DNA of 64,000 nucleotides, from contig NW_024468527.1 of NCBI RefSeq assembly GCF_001632365.1, positions 452,440 through 516,439 of the forward strand. The letters run 5' to 3'. Every line of letters begins with the position of its first letter. The stretch's first letter is position 1. Below are positions 24,953 through 37,628 of this stretch, one piece after another. The notes under the pieces were generated by a model. That model was not told the DNA's origin. It saw only the letters and a list, made by a program, of their open reading frames with translations, and searched no databases. The translations under genes and the position numbers were made by a program. The stretch comes from Laetiporus sulphureus 93-53 (lineage: Eukaryota; Basidiomycota; Agaricomycetes; Polyporales; Laetiporaceae).

Positions 24953-25862
24953 CTATTCCTGTGGAACTCGCCAGTGCTCCCTACTCAGTACTCGAACCGT
25001 ATTCTGCCATCTCAGAATGCCCACTTTCTCCGTCTTCCGCTCGAGTTCAAAGCCTTGTTGTCGTAGTGCATCTCCTACATATGGCTTCAACGGAGAGTCA
25101 ACAGCAGATATAGTCTTGACTTTTTGACTTGAGCTGAATACGTGTTTGACAGCATGCGCGAGCAAGTCGTGCTGCATGCCCGCTCGTCTATACTGCTCTT
25201 CGACATAGAAATGACGGATAGCGGCGGTCTCTGATGTACCCTTTTTCAAGTCTATCTTCTGGTTTTTCTGCCTAGAGGAGGCCAATTCCGAGAGGGTTTT
25301 GTTGGAAGTAGAGTCGGGGGAGGCGTCCACGGCGATGAGGCCTACGAAGTTGTCCCCATATTCGAGCAGCCAGAACCCGGATGATGGGGAACGCAAATAG
25401 TACGAAGCGATGTCAGCTACGTCTGGTCTGTGCAGGATGTCTTGCGTCTGATCCTCAAACGTTGAGCGATTGAACCTGTACAAATGGTCACCCATTCAGT
25501 CAAATCGATGCCGACCAGGAGTTCAGAGACTCACCAGTCACATAGGAACATCAATGGCACGGCAATGCATGCAAACGCCGGTATGGGTCTGACCCAACCT
25601 AACGAACCACGCTCGGCATCGGGCCACCAGCCCATGACCTGAACAAACGTGGCAGACAGGCCGACCCATAGGGCAAGGATCAATGGATGGAAGTACGCTG
25701 CAAGTGCGCGTAAGACAGGGCGATCATGAAAATGTGTTGTATTCACGCACCTTGTCGATTCGCGACCGCAAGTGCATCCATGTTGGCTTTACCGATCATG
25801 AAATGGACGAGCTTCTCGTCCGAGGGCTGGAAAGGACGTATCCTCGCCACCGGCATCGCCAT
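24953..25862 (-). CDS. GNAT-family N-acetyltransferase with a membrane segment
   Basis: Three exons (25862-25751, 25697-25535, 25475-24953) join in frame to give 265 residues. The N-terminal part (ARIRPFQPSDEKLVHFMIGK) is a GNAT opening strand. Residues about 42-92 then form one or two hydrophobic helices (FHPLILALWVGLSATFVQVM and FACIAVPLMFLCDW), so the protein is probably anchored in a membrane. The acetyl-CoA domain resumes with FVGLIAVDAS, HFYVEEQYRRAGMQHDLLAH (R/Q-x-x-G-x-G/A-like loop) and a C-terminal strand ELERKTEKVGILRW. Membrane-anchored GNATs of this layout are frequent in Agaricomycetes; substrates are mostly unknown. It is divergent from the dienelactone-hydrolase-like gene across 236 bp. 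Confidence 0.85.
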
Positions 25863-26098
25863 CCTCGCTGCAGATGTCGACGGAGTGAGACCGTCTGGAA
25901 AAGAGCCAGGTTGATGAGCGGACAGCCCATATGGGGGATTGCAATTTGAGTGCCGTTGGTGGAGGGCGGACGCACGTTCGTGCACTGGGCGCTCGTTTGG
26001 CTTTGAGATGGAGATCTGTGCTGATCGACGGTCCATAGCCCGTCTCTCAGCGAGCTCGCTTTACTCCTCGACGTCCTCCCACCCACCCAACTGCTGCG
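25863..26098. promoter_or_regulatory. divergent promoter, acetyltransferase / dienelactone-hydrolase-like gene
   Basis: 236 bp between two outward-facing start codons (25862 minus, 26099 plus). It contains pyrimidine-rich tracts near the plus-strand ATG (CTCGACGTCCTCCCACCCAC). No defined operator was found. Confidence 0.5.
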
Positions 26099-27634
26099 AT
26101 GCTCATCAAGAAGACGTACTACGACGTTCCTTCCAAGGTCGACCCCAAGGGCGGCAATATCAGGATCTTCGTGATCTCGCCCAACGTACCGGCATATCCT
26201 CATGCCAAGTTTCCAGGTAGCTCGACCGGTCGATTTCATTCTTGGGACGCGGATGCGCTAATGCTGTCCTAGGGGTTGTATGCTTCAGGTTCGTATGCGC
26301 GTCATGACAAGTCGTCGCGCGTAATGGAGCAGCCGTCGTGTTTCAGTGAGATCTACCAAGTGACTGGACCTGTAGAGCGGTTCGCAGGCCAGATTGCAAG
26401 CCAGGGATACGTCGTTGGTGAGTACATTCATTCCATGTGATGACTACTGTCTCACGAACGCATGCTCATCTATACAGCCTGCCCGTCTAGCTTTCATGAG
26501 TTCGAGGGCCCTGAGCCGATTCCCTATGATACCGAGGGTTGGCCTTGATTGCTCGTTCCTTCGTCCTGTTTCCTCATCATGAGATTTGCCAGGAACGGAT
26601 AGAGGCAACAAATACAAGGTGTGGCTCGTAGTATTTCAACGTGCATCGATCTCCACTGACGTGCGTCCAGGTCGAGAAGGAGCTGGCTGCATATGACGAG
26701 GTACGGCGGCCTGTTCGGCCCAGCATTGCTGCGCTGCTCCGAATATGCTGGACATCTCTCTTGCAATCCCTCGCTGTAGGATGCTACCGTCTCAATCGAC
26801 CTTCTATGCTCTCTGCCCAACTGCACTGGACGGATAGCAGGTTGGGAATCGTCTTTTTTTGCGGATGATAGACATTAATGTCCGCCTTCCCCAGCTACCG
26901 GCATGTGCCTCGGAGGTCATCTCGTGCGTCTTGCGCACTCGTACCCAAAACCTTCACTATAACCTTTGTTTAGGCCTTTCGAGTGCGCTCCTCGTTCACT
27001 TTCACACCTCGTCTCCCGCTGATCCTCCCGCTTCTCACGCAGGCCGCCTTCGATCCCCGCGTGCTCTCTGCCGTCTGCTTCTTCGCCACCGACATTCACG
27101 GTGCAACGCTCGGAAAGGGCGAGAACGACGATTCGCTCGTGCGCGTGCGCAACGGCGAACTGACCGGAAAGGGCGAGCTTGTAGTACGTCATCGCGCCTT
27201 CCCCTTCCCCATGCTACTAGGCCTCACGACTGAATCTGACCTGGACTCAGATGATATTTGGCAAGCAGGTGCGCATTGCATTCCATCCTGATGGCTAAAG
27301 CGATACTGAAGCTCTGTTCTCTGCAGGACACACACGTTCCGCGCGTTGGACGAGATCTCATTAGAAAGACTCTCGAAGATGCCGACGTAACTACGTCGGT
27401 ACGTCCCACTCTGATATCCGTACCAAGGTACTAACTCACCATCGTCCATCTGCCTAGTTCCTCGAGGTGCAAGCTCAGCATGCATTCATTCGTGACGAGT
27501 CCTCCAAGGATCGATGGGATGCTGCGCTCACAAGGAACCTGTTCGGCTTTATGACGGAAGTCTTTGAGCGGACGGTGGGGAGGGATCTTGGCCCAAAAGT
27601 GGACAGTAGGGCTGTCATCGAACACGTCTGCTAG
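26099..27634 (+). CDS. dienelactone-hydrolase-family protein
   Basis: Alpha/beta hydrolase of the DLH type, which uses a cysteine nucleophile. It begins MLIKKTYYDVPSKVDPKGGN and continues with SEIYQVTGPVERFAGQIASQ, ACPSSFHEFEGPEPIPYDTE and KELAAYDEDATVSIDLL. The nucleophile motif is GMCLGGHLAFR with Cys where serine hydrolases have Ser. The acid lies in IFGKQDTHVP and the base His in EVQAQHAFIRDES. The C terminus is WDAALTRNLFGFMTEVF followed by a short tail. About nine exons are needed, with short introns. Bacterial relatives open lactone rings in aromatic degradation. Fungal homologues are widespread and mostly uncharacterised, so no substrate is proposed. It converges with the eEF1A gene. 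Confidence 0.85.
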
Positions 27635-27967
27635 ATATTCCATTGTGATCTCTTATGTTGTTGTCCACAATGTACCATGCCGTCGAGCTCGTCTCATGTT
27701 CTCACGTTGAATCAGGTCAATTTTCCTCCAAAGAGCGCATCAAATATTCTATCGATACAAACGATGTTACTTCTCATTCGCGATAACATCGCAGGGCAAA
27801 GCATTACGGAACATTCAACGAGGTCATCGCTGGTGTCTTCGTCATCGTGAATACAACATTGTACGTAACACAGCTTGCAGCAATGAGTGAGACCATGCAA
27901 AGCAAAGAGAGGAATGGAGAAAACGAGAAGAAAAACCGAATGAAAAAGAAATCGCATTCTGAACAGT
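27635..27967. other. 3' region between convergent genes
   Basis: 333 bp between the stop codons of the hydrolase (plus) and eEF1A (minus). It must carry both 3' untranslated regions and polyadenylation signals. No coding block was seen. Confidence 0.6.
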
Positions 27968-29746
<1,779 letters not shown>

Positions 29747-29756
29747 TTTTGGATGC

Positions 29757-29960
29757 CTGTGACACGCGATATCCGTCAATATGCGCAGAAAAAGAGCATG
29801 GACAGCACGTAAAATGAACCCAATCATGTATGCGAGAGGGACACGAAAACAATACAGCTTTTTTCCTTATCGCGATCTACGCAGACGAATCCGCCTCGCG
29901 GTCAAGGGAGAAACAGGACCCTTGTAGATGCGACATGAGCAAAACGGATGGACGACTTAC
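29757..29960 (-). other. predicted 5'-UTR intron of the eEF1A gene
   Basis: On the minus strand a donor (CCAA|GTAAGTC at 29960) and an acceptor (CACAG at 29757), ten bases before the ATG, bound a 204-nt segment. Upstream of the donor lies a long CT-rich tract (about 30045-29965), typical of promoters of very highly expressed fungal genes. Leader introns near the start of TEF1 are common in fungi. There is no transcript evidence here. Confidence 0.6.
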
Positions 29961-30632
29961 TTGGAGCGTAACGAAAGTGTAGGAAAGCGGGAAAGGCAGG
30001 GCGAGGGGAAGATGAGGGTAAGAGAAAACCAGGAGTGATCTGGTGTTGTGGCTTATGTAGCCGCAGGCCTCGAAAAATTTAGCGATCGATGTCTGATCTG
30101 ATTCAGCTCCGGCCGCTCCGATGACGCCGGAGGTCCGGCCGGCCCAGTCACGGCACCTGTCTAGCCAATCAGACACGGTCTTTAGACGTTGCTTACGCGT
30201 GCCACTTAGAATTTCCATGTGCAATTCTTCTACACCGTTCCAACTCATCTACAGATACAGAAAATTATTTTCAATGGCCGTACTCAATGCGAACGATGTG
30301 GCAGGTTGTGGTACATCCTGGAATGTCTGCGAGCGATGAACGCTGGAACAAAAGTATCAGGTGCGTAAGTACGTGGTGAGTGATAGACGGTTCGAAAATA
30401 GCACACAATTGCGTTGTATAGCGCAGATGCGATAAAGAGTTGGTACACAAGGTAAGCGTGAGTAGAGTGACAGATTGTACAGTGCAGTGGTCTATCAGAG
30501 GAACTGTTTCTAGCGCTAGGAGGCATCGATAACGACCTGCGAGGAGCACAGCGTGGTCAGATTGTGATGGCGCCTGGGGAAATGCATTGCACGCCCGTAC
30601 CATGAGGACAGTCTTCCCGACTATCGTCTCCA
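29961..30632. promoter_or_regulatory. eEF1A promoter region and 3' end of the kinase gene
   Basis: 672 bp upstream of the eEF1A leader intron. The proximal part is pyrimidine-rich on the coding (minus) strand. The distal part holds the 3' untranslated region of the kinase gene, which points the same way. No open frame of interest was found. Confidence 0.5.
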
Positions 30633-32804
30633 TCAGTCGTCCGCTCCCCAGCCTCCTCGCCCACTCAGGAAGCGGCTCTGCAAAATGGTCTGGAAGGTCG
30701 GCCGTGCGCTGACTTCCACCTGCAGACAAGCGCGGACAAGCGCGGCAGCATCATCCAACGCTCCTCCTCCGTCCAGCTCTTTGCCATCGTGTTCCTTCCC
30801 ATCCGCACACCTCTCATCCAGTGCGATTGCTGCATTGGAAAAAGGTGACTGAAGCCCCTCTTGCGCCTCGCCGGCTGTCTGGAAGGGACATTCACCCACA
30901 AGCATGACGTAGGCCACAACGCCAAAAGCCCACACGTCCTGCTCCTTGCCGTAGTAACGCTCTCCCCTCAAAATCTCTGGGCCAGCGTAATCCAGCCTAA
31001 GGAAGGTTGAGTGAACTGAAGCACATGCGACAGCCACGATCACTTACGTGCCGCTGAACGTATCCCATCCGCCCTTCTTCACGAGACCGGAGCTTCCGAA
31101 GTCAATCAAAACGCATTTCCCTGCAGGCCCGAGAACCACATTCTCGTCCTTGATATCACGATGTACTGGGGGCTAGTCAATAACTAGGAGATAACCAGAC
31201 AATGTATTTGGCTTACCAATCCCCTTCGCATGCAAGAAACACATGGCATCTGCGATCTGCCCGAGATAAGACCTTATTGAGCTCGGAGGGAGACCATGTG
31301 GATAGCTCTCGACGAGATCAAACAGATCTGATGGCGGTGGCGATTCTCCTTCCTTAGGTTCTGGAGTCGTCGAGGGCAGCACGAGGTAATAGTAGTGATT
31401 ATCCTCGAAAAAGTCGAGCAGGGGGCAGATGTTCGGGTGCCCGTTGACCACCTTGCCCTCTATCCACCAGTCATCGGGCTGATCAGATAAACGTGAGGGA
31501 TCCCAGGGTCGACGAGGAGGTAAGATGTAGTGTGTGTTAGATATCGCAGACATGACGTAGATCTCAATGGGGATCGTTCCATACTTGGGGTGCCGTTTCC
31601 AGCAATCCGCCAGTATGCGCGACTTGATGATCTGCTTGATCACCAGCGGTGGCTGTTCGCAAATTAGCAGCACGGCGTTCATGAGTCATGCCAAGTATGC
31701 GAATTAAAGGTGCCTTACCCCTAGTGTGCCGTTGCTGTGCATCTCTCGCGCCCTTTTCACGAGACCATACGCTCCACGACCAATCTCTCGTTCGATGACA
31801 AACTCCGAAATGCTGCGCTCACTGAGCGCCTCTACTTCAGAGTCCGGGGTGGGTGGTCCCGTACTAGATGCTACGCTGAGGTAGCTTGCCGCGCTATTGG
31901 TACGAACCAATGTTTGCGGCGCGGTAGGAGGTGGAGATGGGGGTTCCACTGGAACAATCGAAACGCGGCCGGCGATGAGTGAGACACGTTGTTGTGACGA
32001 GCGACGGCGAGGCCGCGGCGGGCCGTTGAGACGAGGAGAACTTGGAACGCGATATAAAGACGAAGAAGCTGGCGATGAAGGTTGCGGCTGCGGAGATGCG
32101 GTGCGGGGGAAGAGATGCGGAGATGGCGGCGGCGATGCCGCTGGTGAGTGGGTCAAAGGGGTGGCGGTATATGTCCCAGCACTTGGAGATAGTATCGGCA
32201 GCGTGTCGATTGTCATGCCACTCGTGGAGGCCCCTGAGTTGGATGCGTGCCCATTTTTCCCCACAGCGTGACCATTCGCGCGACTTTGACGATGTCTCAG
32301 GGGAGTGATGGTAGCGTCCCTGCTGGGAACAGGGGGATCGGGACGAGATCGTGAGCTGCGCTCAACTGTGGAAGTAGGTGGGGATTGCTTGTCGGTGTCG
32401 TGCTCGTCCCAGTCGAAGCCACGGCCGAACGAAGTTACGCCCCAGCTGTTTCCCACAGAAGCGGCGCGATAGAGTTTCTGCGGAGGAGATGGAGGAACCC
32501 AGTCATCGTCTTCGAAGGCAAGATTCTGGTTCTGATCAATGGTAGCAGTAGCAAGCATGTCGGTGCGGTGATGAGTGATAGCTGGCCCGGCGTCGACGGG
32601 CAGAGGAACTTTAGTGGGCGCAAATGTTGGTGGGGCTGAGCTAGACCGACCCGTGCGGGAGGTCGGCTTTGCAGGGATCGTCCACGTGCGCAATGGCCCA
32701 TCTCGGAACTGCCGACGGCGGGCCACCCAGAGAATGTCCTCGTCGCCACTCGAGTCCCGCTCCTCGTCGCTTTCGTCCATAGCACGGACCGGATACATTG
32801 TCAT
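30633..32804 (-). CDS. Ser/Thr protein kinase with PAS-kinase-like catalytic domain
   Basis: The first exon encodes about 350 residues of low-complexity Ser/Pro-rich sequence and then the kinase start, FVIEREIGRGAYGLVKRARE (glycine loop). Following exons give PPLVIKQIIKSRILADCW (VAIK-type Lys), GTIPIEIYVMSAI (helix C Glu), HPNICPLLDFFEDNHYYYLV, IADAMCFLHAKGI, VHRDIKDENVVLGPAGKC (catalytic loop), VLIDFGSSG (DFG), LDYAGPEILRG (APE) and QDVWAFGVVAYVMLVGECPF. The patterns IKQIIKSRIL, GTIPIEI and DFFEDNHYYYLV are characteristic of PAS kinase (yeast Psk1/Psk2), which links nutrient status to sugar flux and translation. No PAS domain is visible in the N-terminal half. Translation may begin at the ATG at 32804 (MTMYPVRAMDESDEE) or at 32843. 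The gene appears intact and is divergent from the eL32 gene. Confidence 0.9.
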
Positions 32805-33520
32805 GGTCAAGACCAGCTTCCGCGATCTTCCATCCTCGCACATCACTCGTTATCTGCATGTGATCGCCTATACAGGCAGCTCCCCTGCCTCCGAGTTCAC
32901 GGCTACCTGATTCGCCTTGGATACTGAGTAGCCCTGAAACTGGATCCATCGCGGATGGGTCCCTGCCGCTACGAGTCCCGCTACGAAATTGACCAGACAG
33001 CTGCCGGATTAGTCCGCGATGCCCTCGCGGTCTCGCCACGCGATTCGTCTTTGCCCGCGACACCAGATCCACCTTGCCATCTTGGTTACGAGCAGACCTT
33101 ATTATTAAGAGCATCCGCTACGTACGGTACCTAACTTCATGGAATAATACTGCAGCGTTCCATTTTTCTCGAGGTGGTCTGACCGGGCCGAAGCTTTCTT
33201 TTGTATCACGTGATCTCGGCGTACGGCGACAAGCGCATTTGCTGGGCACCCCGTCTGAAGACCACAGAATCTCGCCGCCCTCCTCAAGCCCCTCAGATTA
33301 GTGAGTACACCGTCTAGCTGCGTTATACTTGTAGCCTGCGTCACAACGAGCAGAATGATGTCCATATTGCCGCGGAAAAACCGGAATCACAGTTGGATGG
33401 ATTCGGCCATACTTGGATACACCTACTGCCGTGCCTGCACCAGCCGGTCTCTCCTGCACTTTCTGCCTACGCTCGCTTGACACTTGGAGGCTGGCGCTAA
33501 TTCCGAGTTTGTAGACCGCC
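32805..33520. promoter_or_regulatory. divergent promoter region, kinase / eL32
   Basis: 716 bp between outward-facing genes. Just before the eL32 ATG (33521) is a pyrimidine-rich stretch (TCTCCTGCACTTTCTGCCT), as often seen at ribosomal-protein genes. Nothing else was recognised. Confidence 0.5.
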
Positions 33521-34123
33521 ATGGTCAAGGTCCTCATTGTCAAGAAGCGCACGAAGCCTTTCAAGTACGCCTTTCTGTCCCGCGGATAGTGAATCGTGAA
33601 ATCGATCGTATAACGTATTGCAGGCGCCACCAGTCGGACCGTTACAAGAGCGTGAAGGAGGCATGGCGGAAACCGAAGGGTATTGACAATCGGGTACGGC
33701 GTCGGTTCAAGGGGCAGCTGCCCATGCCCAAGGTGCGTTTTGGTGCCATATCTGTCCATTCACCATCTCATCATCTTTGTGCAGATTGGTTACGGTAGCA
33801 ACAAGAAGGTGCGCTTTACTCTTTTAAAAGCGAGCTAATCAGCCTTCAAACAAAATTCACAGACTCGCCACCTGCTGCCCAACGGCCTGAAGAAGTTCCT
33901 GGTCAGCAACGTGCGAGAAGTTGACCTTCTTTTGATGCACAACAAAAGCTTCGCGGCTGAGATCGCTCACAACGTCAGTAGCCGTAACCGTACATCAATC
34001 CTCGAGAGGTTCGCTCTATCATTAACTCAGCTTGTATCACGATTGACCATCTCTCTAATCAGGGCGAAGGCTTTGGGTGTGAAGGTCACGAACCCTGCTG
34101 CTCGTCTGCGGTCAGAGGAGTAG
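33521..34123 (+). CDS. RPL32: 60S ribosomal protein eL32
   Basis: Structural protein of the large ribosomal subunit. Five exons with typical short introns join to exactly 127 residues. Conserved blocks run [92 protein letters not shown] and the C-terminal [12 protein letters not shown]. The length and both termini match the family. One exon is very short (IGYGSNKK), which gene finders often miss. Confidence 0.97.
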
Positions 34124-34431
34124 TTGGCCGTCGTTCTGCATTTGTTTCGTTTACTTTTTTGCACGTCTCTCGCCATGTAATTTCTCTATCGTATTCGACG
34201 GCAATAAGCTGTATGCTTAGGGCGACAGTATTAGATGTGTCTCTTCACACCTAGACACTGACATCCTGCTGTGGACTCAGTCGGACGGGTAGTTGTTATC
34301 TGAGATCTCAATGATCTTGAGGATTAGCCTGATCATCTTCCGGTCACCACGTGTATGTAGCGGCCTCTTCTGAGCGCGAGTCCGTATCTGCTTCCTTCAT
34401 AATACTACCGCCATCATCCATCCCCGCTGTT
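34124..34431. other. intergenic between eL32 and MEMO1
   Basis: 308 bp holding the 3' end of the ribosomal-protein gene and the promoter of the next gene, both on the plus strand. Nothing else was seen. Confidence 0.5.
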
Positions 34432-35800
34432 ATGGCTGTCAGGTATGCATCCTTTGAATGCAACGTAACGACGCTCTGAGTGAAGACCGGCATGCAGACG
34501 AGCTACACACGCCGACTCATGGTACGTCGGTAATGGTGTGTGATCGAAGGTAATAGGAAGACTGCTCGCTGCGCTCAACTGATCGTCAGGGCGAAAACTC
34601 GAATCTGAGCTATCCGAGTACTTGAGCAATGTACAAGGCAGTCCTGAGAGGGAGTACATACCTCCGATCAAGGGCTGCAAAGCGATCATCGCTCCGTATG
34701 TCTACTATCGCAATACGGTTGTGCACATATTGAACCTCTCCTCGGTAGTCATGCAGGATATTCGTATTCTGGTCAAGCAGCGGCGTGGGCGTATAAGAGC
34801 ATTGATATGACAGGAATGTACGTCACTTCCCACCTATGCCCATGCCAATGTCGCATTGACGAGTTGATAGCAAGCGCGTATTCATCCTGGGACCTTCGCA
34901 CCACGTCTATCTTGACGGATGCGCTTTATCGGGGTGTAAGGAGTATGAGACTCCCTTGGGTACCTTGCCTCTAGATCAGGACAGTGAGTTGTCGCCGGGC
35001 CTTTTCGGGCTCAGGCAACTCATTTGCCACAGTTATCAAGGAATTGCGCGACTCTGGGCAGTTTACCGTGATGGATATACAGACCGATGAAGATGAGCAT
35101 AGTATAGAGATGCATCTCCCGTACGTCCGGAAGATCTTCGAAGGGTGAGTGCCAAGCTCGCCTGTGCTGAGGCGCATATTGACTGGCCGGTATGGCATTT
35201 GACGCGATGGTTTGGTAGAATGGAGATTGTAATCGTCCCAATATTGGTTGGTGCCATCAACTACGGCGCAGAAGCTAGGTTTGGTGCTCTTCTGGCCCCA
35301 TATCTGGCGAGAGAGGACACATTCTGTGTCATTTCCAGCGACTTCTGCCACTGGTGAGTTATGTCACTATGACTCTGGTTCCGTTTTGTTGAATACAAAG
35401 CAGGGGCACCCGTTTCCAGTACACATATTACTATCCGAAACCTCCTCCTAGTTCCGTTCCCGCAATTCGTCTATCCAAGGCATCGCCCTCTCCTCCCGCC
35501 CTCTCCACTTATCCGATACATGCGTCAACATCGGCTCTGGATCATGAAGCCATGGAGATCCTTACAATACCACCGTTCACTGCATCACAATCTCACCATG
35601 ATTTCGCCGAATATCTCGCTAGAACGAAGAACACGATCTGTGGAAGGCATCCGATCGGGGTGTTGTTGGGAGCGTTGACAACGCTGCAGAAGGAAGGCAA
35701 GGTCCCGAAGCTCCAGTGGGTAAGGTACGAACAGAGCAGCAAGTGTTTGACAATCAAAGACTCGAGCGTCAGCTACGCCAGTGCATACGTCACATTCTAG
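34432..35800 (+). CDS. MEMO1: MEMO1-family protein
   Basis: Conserved eukaryotic and archaeal protein with the fold of LigB-type non-haem iron dioxygenases; animal MEMO1 acts in signalling and redox or metal handling. Exon 1 is only MAVR and exon 2 gives [10 protein letters not shown] (family consensus HAGSWY). A 62-nt intron then removes an apparent in-frame TGA and leads to [14 protein letters not shown]. Next come [90 protein letters not shown] and [15 protein letters not shown]. The C terminus is [19 protein letters not shown]. The metal-site His and Asp/Cys residues of the family (HAGY, PSHH, EMHLP, DFCHWG) are present. At least seven exons; it appears intact. Confidence 0.93.
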
Positions 35801-36055
35801 CTGTTTGGGTATGCGACCGGATGCTTCTAGAGTATGTACGAACAGTGTTGTTAGCCAGCGCAATGAGAAGGAATGATAATCTATGTTGGATGCACTCTCC
35901 AGCACATGTTAGAGGAGCTCTACATTCTCGACGTCGCATCCGGAAGACAGAGGCCTACAGGTTCGTCGAATTCGTGCTCAGATCCTGGTTGCCCGGGATC
36001 GGTGATGACCTATAGGTATCTTGTCAGAGAAACGCGCAAAGAATTAATTTGCGAG

Positions 36056-37106
36056 TCAATCGACCTTTCCACCGGCAATCACAATGTCCTCAAACCCCCA
36101 ATCTCGAGAGGCACCTTCTTTCAGGTGACTGCCGTCGGCCAACCGCTTGGGTCTCCAGTGCCCAACGGGTGGTTCATTCTGGGTCGAGCAGACCTCGGTC
36201 AAGGAGCAGCATCCCACCCTCAGAGGCATGCTTCGGTCACCAAGTAATTCCCTCGCGAGCGCGATGATTGTCGCTGCGTGGCTGATCAATAGGATTCGCT
36301 TATGCTTGCCCCCAAACTTCCGTTGAATCTCGGGTATCAAGGCTTGAAGAAGACCATTGCAGCGATCATGACACTGCTCCACGTCTTCCCCTTTCCTGGA
36401 TGGGTACCACACTGACGACCACGAGTCGTCAATTTTGGGAAAATGGCCTCGAAGAGTTGCAGCGTTGGCGGGACGTGGATGCAGTCCAGTACCTGGAGTA
36501 ACCGGGGAATACCACTCGGATAGTCCTTGTCGTGGAACATATAAGGAAAGCTGGAGGACGTCAAACACCACACTAACAATACGCACCATGTTCTACGTAT
36601 ATTGGCACATCAAGAGCAACCGACGTCGGGCGGCAAGTTTGCAGACAGCGATCTGTCGGAGCGTTTTCAGTGTAGTTCTGAATGTAGTGAAACATGTAAA
36701 AGAGACCTACAATATGGTGACGAAAAAATGGCTGTGGCCCGCTCTTCGGGAGGAAGCGACAGGAAGAAATCAGCCAGTTCATGGGCTTGCGTCAAACCGT
36801 ATGCAGCGAGTGGCGGATCGCGGGGCAGGCCTCATTACATGTATCATGAAAATATCAGTGACCATGTCGGTTCTCCAGCGAAGCTGGCACTTGCACCTGT
36901 TGCAGACGCCCTATGAACGTGAGCATGTTGTCAAGAATGATCTTCGTACAATACGGTGTGGGCGATGTCGCAAAGCTCGAACGCACCAGTCATTGGTCAC
37001 CCAGTTCAGCCGGAATCCTAGACGATGCCTAGTTTGAGTAAGATAACACTTTGTTGGTCAGTTTTATCGTCCTACCATGGCGGGCGATATATATCGTCTC
37101 AATCAT
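36056..37106 (-). CDS. histidine phosphatase (phosphoglycerate-mutase-like) protein
   Basis: The first exon (ATG at 37106) encodes MIETIYIARH and the splice completes the catalytic RHG motif, giving IARHGFRLNWVTNDW. Without that 67-68-nt intron the RHG appears split. Later exons give RDPPLAAYGLTQAHELADFF, ERATAIFSSP, DRCLQTCRPTSVALDVPIYV and EHGLSEWYSPVTPG. The second catalytic His is in RILLISHAATIIALARELLG, and the C-terminal portion contains RDWGFEDIVIAGGKVD. The arrangement resembles the fungal phosphatase-domain proteins related to TFIIIC subunit Tfc7, with FRLNW and the late GFED segment as hints. A plain cytosolic phosphatase is equally possible. The catalytic residues are complete. 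Confidence 0.85.
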
Positions 37107-37628
37107 GACGACCACGGTTGATCAGAGGCAAGCTATACTCAAAGAGACGCGAGCGCGACCACCCGCGTTTCCGGGTACTTGTACAAAGCGCGTGCGCCGA
37201 TATCAACGGATATAGGTATCAACGGACATAGGGCACAGAACTCAGACCAAATTCTGGAGAGTTTGATAAGACCTCTCATTAACATTGCTCGGGCACATGT
37301 TGAAGGCGGCCAGTCACGTACAATAACCCACAAACGTAAGTTAAAGATCATGTCATGGATTTCGTATACGTTGGGGGATGTCGACGTCAGTAATCACAAC
37401 CAGCAGCAAAGGACAGATACAGGAGGCAAACGAGACAAAACAGAGGGACATACACGACACAGTGATGCAACGAAGTGCTGAGATGTACGCAAACTGACGA
37501 GAAGATAGGGATGGAGACGCGCAATGATCTGCGTTGCATTGCGATTTTGATGCTGGCGCTGGGCTGTTGAACATCACGGTCCATTTCATCACCGCGAAAC
37601 GAGAATCGACCGTCGATAACGAGATCAT
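37107..37628. other. intergenic, promoter of the phosphatase and 3' end of the Stm1-like gene
   Basis: 522 bp between two minus-strand genes. Only short frames without conserved blocks are present. Confidence 0.5.

Noticed and set aside
34500..34660. Apparent in-frame TGA stop in the N-terminal part of MEMO1
   Set aside because: A 62-nt GT-AG intron (GTAATG...CGTCAG) joins SWYVG directly to the helix [12 protein letters not shown] and removes the stop; the result fits the family better.
37020..37045. Catalytic RHG motif of the histidine phosphatase seemingly split by two extra residues (RHRLG)
   Set aside because: An upstream exon ending in IARH plus a proper splice restores RHGFRLNW, so the motif is intact.
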